From positions 124,001-188,000 of the forward strand of contig NZ_JAOWKZ010000002.1 in assembly GCF_025751495.1 (NCBI RefSeq): a DNA stretch of 64,000 nucleotides, given 5' to 3'. Source of the stretch: Albidovulum litorale (GTDB taxonomy: Bacteria; Pseudomonadota; Alphaproteobacteria; Rhodobacterales; Rhodobacteraceae). Shown here piece by piece: positions 57,811 to 64,000 of the stretch (within the stretch, counting starts at the first letter, position 1; every line of letters starts with the position of its first letter). Under the pieces are notes generated by a model. It was not told where the DNA came from. It searched no databases and saw only the letters and a program-made list of their open reading frames with translations. The position numbers and the translations under genes are program-made.

Positions 57811-58424
57811 GAATAAAGCTCCTTCTGCGGCGGGACCTCTCCGGGGTCCTCGGCATCGACGCAGACGCCCTGATAGGCGCCGATCCGGCGCGAGAAATGG
57901 TCGCGCACGAAAAGGTTCAAACCGCAATGGGCGCAGACGAAAGGATCGGTGGTCACATCTTCGGTGATGCCCTTGCAATGCACGCATTGCATCCGCCGCG
58001 CCACCGATCCGCGGTGTTCGGTCTGGATCGCGGCCAGCGGCAATCCGGCAGCCAGCGCGGCTGACATTGCCCGCCCCATCAGCCCTTCAGTGCCGGCCAG
58101 ATAGATTTGCAGCCCCATATGCGCGTCGGACAGAACCCGCTGGATGCGGCTTTCGGCGGCATCATAACTGGGGCCGACATAGATCGAGGCGGGCTTAAGT
58201 GCGGCCAGCGCATCGCTGTAGCGTTTGCCGGTATCCTTCGGCAGATAGATGAGATGGGCCATCGTTAGGAGTGCCGGGGCGGCATTCGCCAGATCGATTA
58301 GCGCCTCGGCACCTTCTGCATCGGCGATCATCAGGTGCGCCTTGCCCTTTCGCGGCTCCAGCGTACCCCAGATCGGGCGACTGGCGATGGAGGGTGGGAA
58401 ATTGAACTTGGTCATGTCTCGCAT
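57807..58424 (-). CDS. dmmA: Dimethylamine monooxygenase subunit DmmA
   Basis: The 205-residue protein matches DmmA by position and by its C-terminal zinc-ribbon-like cysteine pattern (CVHCKG and CAHCGL, near residues 145-170), after a Rossmann-like N-terminal part (KAHLMIADAEGAEALIDLA, LIYLPKD, IYLAGTEGLMGR). The exact role of DmmA in the monooxygenase is not clear to me from sequence; a binding or electron-transfer role is possible. The ATG at 58424 is used; the ATG at 58415 is an equally weak alternative. The next gene overlaps by 4 bases. Confidence 0.82.
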   Translation of the reverse strand: MRDMTKFNFPPSIASRPIWGTLEPRKGKAHLMIADAEGAEALIDLANAAPALLTMAHLIYLPKDTGKRYSDALAALKPASIYVGPSYDAAESRIQRVLSDAHMGLQIYLAGTEGLMGRAMSAALAAGLPLAAIQTEHRGSVARRMQCVHCKGITEDVTTDPFVCAHCGLNLFVRDHFSRRIGAYQGVCVDAEDPGEVPPQKELYS

Positions 58425-58488
58425 TCAGGCTTTCGGTGAAAAGGCTGGCAGGCAGGCCGCAGGGGACCTGCCTGCCTTAGGGGAGGAC

Positions 58489-59628
58489 CTATCCTTTTGC
58501 GGTCCGCCGTTCCTTTTTCTCGTCATAGAAGGGCAGCGCATGCGTCACCGCGCCGATCGCTCCGTGGGTCGCACAACGCACCTCAAGTTTGGTGCCATTA
58601 TTGGCGCAATCGACCGGCAGGCGGGCGATGGCCACATTGTGCTTGTTCAGCGGCGAATACATCGCCTGGGTGACGACGCCGACCTGCTTGCCGCCCCGGA
58701 AAACCGGCGCGCCGTTGCCCGGCACGTTGGTCCCGTCGAGCTTCAGACCCCAGATCTTGAAGCGTTCCTTGCCCTTCAGCCGGTAATGTTCCTCTGCACC
58801 CCGGAAGCCGGTTTTGCCCGGCGACACGGTGAAGTCGAGCCCGAGTTCCCAGAGCGTGTCGCCGGGGCCCTCGTTATCGAACGGATACATCTCGGAATTG
58901 TCGTAGGGGTAGAACAGAAGATAGCTCTCAACGCGCAGCATATCGAGCGTGGTGAACCGGCAGGGGATGATCCCCATGGAGGCCCCCTCCTCGAGGATAC
59001 GATCCCAGATCATGCCCGCATCCTGCCCGCGGCAGAAGATCTCATAGCCCCGCTCGCCGGTATAGCCTGTGCGGGTAATGGTCACCGGCACACCGAAAAG
59101 CGACGTATGCATGATGCCGAAATAGGCCAGATCGCGAATGCCGGCGACATGCTTTTCCAGGTACTCGACCGCTTTCGGCCCCTGCAGGGACAGATCGTGC
59201 AAGTTGTCGTCAAAGCGAACCGAGACGTCGCGCCCTGTCGCCGCCATGGTGATTTGTTCATGGCCCTGACCAGAGCCGTGAACCAAGAGGAAACTGTTCG
59301 GCCCATAACGGTAGATGATGCAGTCATCGACGAACTTGCCGGCATCGTTCAGCATGCAGGCATACATCGACCGACCCGGCATGATCTTTTCGACATTTCG
59401 AGTGGTCGCGCGATCTATGACGTGACTCGCCCCCGATCCGGTGATGTGAACCTTCTTCAGCCCCGACACATCCATGAGTCCGGCCTTGGTGCGGATCGCC
59501 ATGTATTCGGCATCAGGGTCACCCTTTGAATAGGACCAGGCCGTGCCCATGCCGCTCCAGTCCTCCAGATCGGACCCAAGCGCCCTGTGGCGGTCACCGA
59601 GCGCTGAAAATCTCCAAGACGACGTCAT
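58489..59628 (-). CDS. dmmD: GcvT-like aminomethyltransferase, DmmD
   Basis: The 379-residue protein is a GcvT (T-protein)-like, tetrahydrofolate-binding protein: LMDVSGLKKVHITGSGA, NDAGKFVDDCIIYRYG, TRTGYTGERGYEIFC, and a C-terminal beta-barrel tail. It is the first gene of dmmDABC, with AGGGAGAAAA before the ATG, and lies 64 bases upstream of dmmA. Its likely job is to capture the formaldehyde released by demethylation as methylene-tetrahydrofolate; the role in the known operon is accessory. It is shorter than Tdm and lacks the DUF1989 part. Confidence 0.87.
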   Translation of the reverse strand: MTSSWRFSALGDRHRALGSDLEDWSGMGTAWSYSKGDPDAEYMAIRTKAGLMDVSGLKKVHITGSGASHVIDRATTRNVEKIMPGRSMYACMLNDAGKFVDDCIIYRYGPNSFLLVHGSGQGHEQITMAATGRDVSVRFDDNLHDLSLQGPKAVEYLEKHVAGIRDLAYFGIMHTSLFGVPVTITRTGYTGERGYEIFCRGQDAGMIWDRILEEGASMGIIPCRFTTLDMLRVESYLLFYPYDNSEMYPFDNEGPGDTLWELGLDFTVSPGKTGFRGAEEHYRLKGKERFKIWGLKLDGTNVPGNGAPVFRGGKQVGVVTQAMYSPLNKHNVAIARLPVDCANNGTKLEVRCATHGAIGAVTHALPFYDEKKERRTAKG

Positions 59629-60252
59629 TTTTCTCTCCCTGTTCTGACTTCGGTGCCCGTCGCATTTCGACCCGTTTCCAGGGCTGATCGAGGCGTCGCG
59701 GCGAACCGACCTTCGTCAGGGCCATTATGGTCTGTCGGTCAGTCAGTTCAGCGTACAATCTCAACGGCCTTGGGCTCGAAAAACTCGAGGCTAACGTCTT
59801 CTCGAAAAAGGATGCGCGGCGCCAGACATGCCTGTCAAGAAAATATTTTTCTTAAAAAGAGAGAATTCGCTTGGCACACTACAGGGATAGCTTTCTCCAA
59901 GGAAGCGTCCTGTTCGGCCGCATATGTAAGCGATGAACCGATCCAGAACTCTCTTTGCTACAGGCGCATACGCATAGAGATTCGCATAAAGCGAAGTGGT
60001 GCTAATGTTCCGTTTCGCTCTCAATCTCATGGTCGGCACCCATACTCTCGCAATCATCGGTTCGAATGCGTTTTTCACACGTTTAGACCGCCGAATCTTC
60101 AGTGTGCGGGACCCGGCAACACCCGGCCCCGTTGTTTGTTCATTCTTTTCATATGTTTGCGCCACCACACGCCCATCAGGAAAAAAAGTTGACTGAAGAG
60201 AATGCTTGTACTCGTATTAACCGCAGGGAGTACGACGACAGGGAGACAAAAA
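59629..60252. promoter_or_regulatory. 624-base divergent regulatory region between dmmD and amtB
   Basis: No supported gene is present: the longest frame (59653-60192, plus strand) has atypical composition and no recognisable domain. The region is AT-richer than its surroundings in two stretches (near 59835-59870 and 60110-60200). It contains three direct CGCATA copies at 59965, 59971 and 59983 (spacing 6 and 12). Both the dmm and the amtB-mgs promoters should lie here. No clear sigma-54 or sigma-70 consensus was recognised. Confidence 0.6.
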
Positions 60253-61614
60253 GTGGATGGAAATCTAAACGCCCTCACGACGGTCTTTACCGAGTTCTAC
60301 TATTGGGTAACCGTTGTGTTCATGTTCCTCATTCATGTGGGATTCTGCATGTATGAGGTTGGCGCCAGCCGGCGCCGCAATCATATGCATACGCTGATGA
60401 AGAACGTGATGATCATTCCTTTGGTCACGGTCACGTTCTTCTTCTTTGGCTGGTGGATCTATTGGGCCTTCCCCAATGCATTCCCCGGCATGGGCGGTAT
60501 CGGCTGGGAAGCCGGCGCACCCTACGCACCCTGGTCCGAGAACATGGGCACCCATCTTGGCGACCGCATCACCGGCGTCTTCTGGGCGGCGTTCCTTTTG
60601 TTCTCATGGACAGCCGCCTCGATCGTGTCCGGTTCGGTCATCGAGCGAATCCGTTCTTCCGCGCTCTGGGTCCATGCGGTCATGATCGGATCGGTCTGGT
60701 GGATCATCGACGCCGCCTGGGGTTGGCACTGGGACGGCTGGATGGTCAAGGTTCTGGGCTATCATGACGCCTATGCCTCGGGCGTTATTCATGCCATCGC
60801 GGGCGGCTATGCTCTCGGTGTGATCATGGTGCTCGGGCCACGGATCGGCAAGTTCGCCGCCGACGGCACGCCGCGCGATATCCCGCCGCACAACCCGTGG
60901 ATGCTGACCATCGGTCTCTTCCTCATTTATACCGGGTTCTGGGGCTTCTACGCGGCATGCAACGTACCGGTCATAGCACCCGAGGTCATTGACGGTCAGA
61001 TCACCGGCACGACATGGACGGCGACCAACATCTATCTGGCACCGACGACCCTCTCGGCCATCACCTTCAACTTCCTGATGTCACTGTCGGGCGGGTTGAT
61101 GGCGGCCTATGTGGTGTCCAAGGGTGATGCGTTCTGGACCTTCTCAGGCGGTCTTGCCGGGGTCATCACGGCCTCGGCCGGGAACGACCTTTACCACCCG
61201 ATCCAGGCCATGTTGGTCGGCGCGGTCGGTGTCGTGATCGTCTACAAGCTGCACTACTGGGTCGAGCGCAAGTTCAAGCTCGACGATGCAGTGGGTGCTG
61301 TCGCGGTGCACGGTTATTCCGGCGTCATTGGCCTGATCATCGCGGGCTTCCTTCTGTGGGGCGCACCGTCGTCACCCTATGAGGGGTATGCGACGATCAA
61401 CCCGATCGGCAACACCATCGGCGCGGCGATCATGTTCGGCCTCCTGGGCTTCCTGCCCGCTTATGTGCTGGCCAGACTTCAGGCGGCCGCAGGTGTTCTG
61501 CGCATCCCGCGCGAGGTGGAGCTTCAGGGCCTCGATTACGCCGAGCATCACGCCTACGAGGATGCCGTTCACGCAATCACCGAAGCCGATCTGGCTGCAC
61601 TTACAACCAAGTGA
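60253..61614 (+). CDS. amtB: Ammonium transporter (Amt family)
   Basis: The 453-residue membrane protein has about 11 hydrophobic segments and Amt family motifs: IHVGFCMYEVG near the N-terminus, the paired pore histidines (in VIHAIAGGYALG and VHGYSGVIG), and LVGAVGVVIVYK. It conducts ammonium or ammonia. Situated between dmm and mgs genes, it may retain ammonium released from methylamines. The GTG at 60253, with GGGAGA 6 bases upstream, gives an N-terminus fitting the family; an ATG at 60202 is in frame but adds an odd leader. No glnK is adjacent. Confidence 0.9.
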   Translation: MDGNLNALTTVFTEFYYWVTVVFMFLIHVGFCMYEVGASRRRNHMHTLMKNVMIIPLVTVTFFFFGWWIYWAFPNAFPGMGGIGWEAGAPYAPWSENMGTHLGDRITGVFWAAFLLFSWTAASIVSGSVIERIRSSALWVHAVMIGSVWWIIDAAWGWHWDGWMVKVLGYHDAYASGVIHAIAGGYALGVIMVLGPRIGKFAADGTPRDIPPHNPWMLTIGLFLIYTGFWGFYAACNVPVIAPEVIDGQITGTTWTATNIYLAPTTLSAITFNFLMSLSGGLMAAYVVSKGDAFWTFSGGLAGVITASAGNDLYHPIQAMLVGAVGVVIVYKLHYWVERKFKLDDAVGAVAVHGYSGVIGLIIAGFLLWGAPSSPYEGYATINPIGNTIGAAIMFGLLGFLPAYVLARLQAAAGVLRIPREVELQGLDYAEHHAYEDAVHAITEADLAALTTK

Positions 61615-61626
61615 GGAGGATATCTC

Positions 61627-61842
61627 ATGTCTACGATTGGGTATGATAGTTGGGCTGTCGACCTTGCCGAAGTTGGCGCAGTCTATCCCTTGCAGGGCAC
61701 CGAATGGCTGATGGTCATCCTTGGCGTCGCCTTCTGGATCGGCTGGCACCGCATTCAGTTCGTCCGCGAGGGCGCGCACCTCGAAGAAGCCAAACACATG
61801 GGTGACGAGGAGAAGATCAAGGAGCTGCTCAAGAAATATTGA
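61627..61842 (+). CDS. Small membrane protein (71 residues) between amtB and mgsA
   Basis: The 71-residue protein has one hydrophobic helix (EWLMVILGVAFWIGWHRIQF, about residues 26-45), a short N-terminal periplasmic-like segment and a charged C-terminal helix (EGAHLEEAKHMGDEEKIKELL). A GGAGGATATCTC site 12 bases after the amtB stop supports translation and co-transcription. I do not recognise a named family. The fixed place beside AmtB suggests an AmtB-associated small protein, which is inference. Confidence 0.8.
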   Translation: MSTIGYDSWAVDLAEVGAVYPLQGTEWLMVILGVAFWIGWHRIQFVREGAHLEEAKHMGDEEKIKELLKKY

Positions 61843-61849
61843 GCGATCT

Positions 61850-61877
61850 GTCGGGCGGGGGGAAACCTCCGCCCGAC
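61850..61877 (+). terminator. Hairpin after the amtB small-protein gene
   Basis: GTCGGGCGG - 10 bases - CCGCCCGAC is a 9-bp hairpin 7 bases after the stop codon, with extra G-C pairing possible in the loop and a weak T-rich tail. It probably separates the amtB transcript from mgsABC. The AT-rich stretch 61885-61940 that follows is the likely mgs promoter region. Confidence 0.6.
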
Positions 61878-61975
61878 TTGCCTTACACGAATATTTGTTT
61901 CTTTTAAGTTGACTCTATTCGCTATAAAGCTAGTGTCGAAATAGGGAAGAATCGTACTGCCTAAGGAGGCATGAA

Positions 61976-62872
61976 ATGTGCGGAATTGTTGGTCTGTTCA
62001 TCAAGGACCCGGCGCTTGAGCCAAAGCTCGGCGAGCTTTTGACGGATATGCTGATCACCATGACGGATCGCGGCCCGGACAGCGCGGGGATCGCCATCTA
62101 TTCGCGGCCCGATGACGGCCTTGCCAAGATTACTGTCCAGTCGCCGAACCCGAACACAGATTTCGCGAACCTCGACAAGGACCTCAAGGAGGCGATCGGC
62201 AAGCCCATCGCGCTGAAGGTCAAAAGCACCCACGCTGTTATCGAATTGCCGATGGATCAGGTTGACGCCGCGCGCTCGGCGCTGACACATCTGCGTCCTG
62301 AGGTGCGCGTCATGAGCTCGGGCGACAGCCTTGAGATCTACAAGGAAGTTGGCCTGCCCAAAGACGTCGCGGCGCGGTTCGACCTCGCCAAGATGAAAGG
62401 CACCCATGGCATCGGCCATACCCGCATGGCGACGGAATCTGCCGTGACCACATTGGGCGCGCACCCGTTCTCCACCGGATCGGACCAGTGCCTCGTGCAT
62501 AACGGATCGCTCTCGAACCACAATTCTCTGCGCCGGATGCTGGCACATGAAGGGGTGCGGACCGAGACGCAGAACGACACCGAGGTCGGCGCCGCCTATC
62601 TGACCTGGAAGATGCGCGAAGGCGCGACGCTCGGCGAAGCGCTGGAATCTTCCATTGACGATATCGACGGTTTCTTCACCTTCGTCGTCGGCACCAAGGA
62701 CGGTTTCGGCGTCATCCGCGACCCGATTGCCTGCAAACCCGCCGTGATGGCCGAGACCGACCAGTACGTGGCCTTTGGCAGCGAATACCGGGCGCTGGTG
62801 AACCTGCCCGGCATCGACAATGCCCGCGTCTGGGAACCGGAGCCGTCCACCGTCTATTTCTGGAACCACTGA
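61976..62872 (+). CDS. mgsA: N-methylglutamate synthase subunit A (class II glutamine amidotransferase)
   Basis: The 298-residue protein begins MCGIVGLF, with the class II glutamine amidotransferase nucleophile Cys2 after Met removal. Later motifs are TRMATESAVTTLGAHPF, VHNGSLSNHNSLRR and QNDTEVGAAYL. This is the GlxB/MgsA-type glutamate synthase-like subunit. With MgsB and MgsC it makes N-methylglutamate from gamma-glutamylmethylamide or methylamine and glutamate-family donors. The dimethylamine genes next door favour mgs over glx. GGAGG precedes the ATG. Confidence 0.88.
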   Translation: MCGIVGLFIKDPALEPKLGELLTDMLITMTDRGPDSAGIAIYSRPDDGLAKITVQSPNPNTDFANLDKDLKEAIGKPIALKVKSTHAVIELPMDQVDAARSALTHLRPEVRVMSSGDSLEIYKEVGLPKDVAARFDLAKMKGTHGIGHTRMATESAVTTLGAHPFSTGSDQCLVHNGSLSNHNSLRRMLAHEGVRTETQNDTEVGAAYLTWKMREGATLGEALESSIDDIDGFFTFVVGTKDGFGVIRDPIACKPAVMAETDQYVAFGSEYRALVNLPGIDNARVWEPEPSTVYFWNH

Positions 62873-62891
62873 GATTGGGAACGCGGATACA

Positions 62892-63587
62892 ATGAGCAAA
62901 CAGACTTTCGATCTTGCGGCCCAGAGCCTGAGAGAGCTGAACTCGGCCCTTCACGCGCTCAACGGCCAGACCAACCAGACGGCCTGGGACGTCGTCAATC
63001 CGAAAGGGTCGCATGCTATTGCGGCGGGCCTGGACGCGCCGCTCGACGTGACCGTCCATGGATCAACGGGATATTACTGCGCCGGGATGAACAAGCATGC
63101 CACCGTCCGCATCAAAGGATCGGCCGGGCCCGGCGTGGCACAGAACATGATGTCGGGCGCCGTGATCGTCGATGGTGATGCCTCGCAATATGCAGGCGCC
63201 ACCGGTCGTGGCGGGCTTCTGGTGATCAAGGGAAATGCCTCGTCGCGCTGCGGGATTTCGATGAAGGGTATCGACATCGTCGTGCATGGCAATATCGGCC
63301 ATATGTCGGCCTTCATGGCGCAGTCGGGCAACCTCGTGGTTCTGGGCGATGCGGGTGATGCGCTCGGGGACTCGCTCTACGAAGCCCGGATGTTCGTACG
63401 CGGCAAGGTGAAGAGCCTTGGAGCCGACTGCATCGAAAAGGAGATGCGGCCCGAGCATTACGATCTTCTAGAAGACCTTCTCCGCCGTGGCGAGGCCGAC
63501 GCCAAGGCCAAACCGGAGGAATTCCGGCGCTACGGCTCTGCCCGCAAGCTCTACAACTTCAACATCGACAACGCGGACGCATACTGA
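62892..63587 (+). CDS. mgsB: N-methylglutamate synthase subunit B (GltB C-terminal-like)
   Basis: The 231-residue protein resembles the C-terminal beta-helix (GXGXG) domain of glutamate synthase: repeated turns such as GSTGYYCAGMNKHATVRIKGSAGPGVAQNMMSGAVIVDGDASQYAGATGRGGLLVIKG (in parts). It is the GlxC/MgsB-type subunit. The ATG at 62892 is 20 bases after the mgsA stop; the frame is open upstream without homology. MgsC follows by 9 bases. Confidence 0.87.
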   Translation: MSKQTFDLAAQSLRELNSALHALNGQTNQTAWDVVNPKGSHAIAAGLDAPLDVTVHGSTGYYCAGMNKHATVRIKGSAGPGVAQNMMSGAVIVDGDASQYAGATGRGGLLVIKGNASSRCGISMKGIDIVVHGNIGHMSAFMAQSGNLVVLGDAGDALGDSLYEARMFVRGKVKSLGADCIEKEMRPEHYDLLEDLLRRGEADAKAKPEEFRRYGSARKLYNFNIDNADAY

Positions 63588-63596
63588 GGAACGATC

Positions 63597-64000
63597 ATGA
63601 CCAGCGAATTTCCCCATACCCCTCCGCGCAAGAGCTATACCTTCAGCGATGCGGCGAATGCCGAAATCCGCCGGGCCGCCGCTTCCGGCATCTATGACAT
63701 CCGCGGCGGTGGCACCAAGCGTTACCTTCCGCATTTCGACGATCTTCTGTTCCTCGGCGCCTCGATCAGCCGCTACCCGCTGGAAGGCTATCGCGAGAAA
63801 TGTTCGACCGATGTCTGGCTTGGCACCCGCTTTGCCAAGAACCCGATTCACCTCGATATCCCGGTAACGATCGCGGGCATGTCCTTCGGTGCGTTGTCCG
63901 GCCCCGCAAAAGAGGCCCTCGGCCGTGGCGCATCTGCGGCCGGAACGTCGACGACCACGGGCGACGGTGGCATGACGGAAGAAGAGCGCGGCCATTCCAA
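63597..64000 (+). CDS. mgsC: N-methylglutamate synthase subunit C, 3' end outside the window
   Basis: The first 134 codons are visible. They encode the start of a glutamate synthase-like FMN-binding domain (FDDLLFLGASISRYPLEGYREKCSTDVWLG, then VTIAGMSFGALSGPAKEALGRGASAAGTSTTTGDGGM, in parts), matching GlxD/MgsC. This subunit carries FMN and probably iron-sulfur-dependent synthase activity. TGAGGAACG precedes the ATG, and the gene follows mgsB by 9 bases. It is cut by the window end; gmaS and mgdABCD would be expected nearby in related genomes. Confidence 0.9.
   Translation, partial: MTSEFPHTPPRKSYTFSDAANAEIRRAAASGIYDIRGGGTKRYLPHFDDLLFLGASISRYPLEGYREKCSTDVWLGTRFAKNPIHLDIPVTIAGMSFGALSGPAKEALGRGASAAGTSTTTGDGGMTEEERGHS

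Noticed and set aside
59870-59900. TGGCAC near 59873 as a sigma-54 promoter for amtB
   Set aside because: The expected TTGC element at the right spacing is missing, and it is about 380 bases from the gene.
59653-60192. 179-codon plus-strand frame in the dmmD-amtB gap
   Set aside because: No family resemblance, odd composition rich in Arg, Ser and Cys, and no good ribosome site; more likely regulatory DNA.
61909-61928. TTGACT and TATAAA before mgsA as a sigma-70 promoter
   Set aside because: Only 8 bases separate the two boxes, far from the usual 16-18, so they cannot work as a pair.

Overview
The window reads as a chromosomal segment of an alphaproteobacterium of the Rhodobacteraceae, most likely a marine Roseobacter-group organism. 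Reasons are the high GC content, the alphaproteobacteria-specific cell-cycle regulator gcrA, GC-rich hairpins of the kind common between Rhodobacteraceae genes, and a contiguous trimethylamine N-oxide/dimethylamine degradation locus known from marine Roseobacters. No prophage, insertion sequence, CRISPR array or replication origin was found.

Positions 1-20401 are mostly housekeeping. They hold the end of pnp, an FkbM-type methyltransferase, argF-argD, a nitrilase, gcrA, a YadGH-like ABC exporter, and a seven-gene overlapping operon on the minus strand (DUF805, DUF4129, DUF4350, MoxR ATPase, DUF58, SpoIIM-like, RDD). A tRNA-Arg(ACG), an orphan-looking histidine kinase and rpmH-rnpA-yidD follow, then a cysteine synthase-fold enzyme in the place where yidC often sits and a DUF900 hydrolase.

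Positions 20554-27914 are the least explained region. A winged-helix/TPR regulator faces a same-strand series: a 50-codon ORF, an OsmC protein, a flavoprotein monooxygenase, a second OsmC-like protein, a cysteine synthase fused to a glutaredoxin-like domain, and a group II PLP decarboxylase. This looks like an uncharacterised sulfur/amine pathway.

Positions 28152-46616 are transport and catabolism. A LysR gene precedes a five-gene operon in the same order as E. coli ydcSTUV-patD (polyamine-type uptake plus aminobutyraldehyde dehydrogenase). An ExaC/AldB-type aldehyde dehydrogenase follows, with an AcoR-like regulator lacking the AAA+ domain and a perfect 18-bp palindrome between them. Two TRAP operons come next, one with a LysR gene and an alpha/beta hydrolase, the other with a TakP-like binding protein and an unusual TM2/coiled-coil/DctQ fusion. 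A decayed LysR gene lies between them.

Positions 46999-64000 form a methylated-amine island. TMAO is taken up by TmoXVW and demethylated by Tdm to dimethylamine and formaldehyde. DmmDABC oxidises dimethylamine to monomethylamine. The end of the window enters mgsABC (N-methylglutamate synthase), next to the ammonium transporter AmtB and a 71-residue membrane protein. A LysR gene beside tmoX and an XRE-cupin gene between the two halves are the local regulators. Trimethylamine monooxygenase (tmm) is not in the window.
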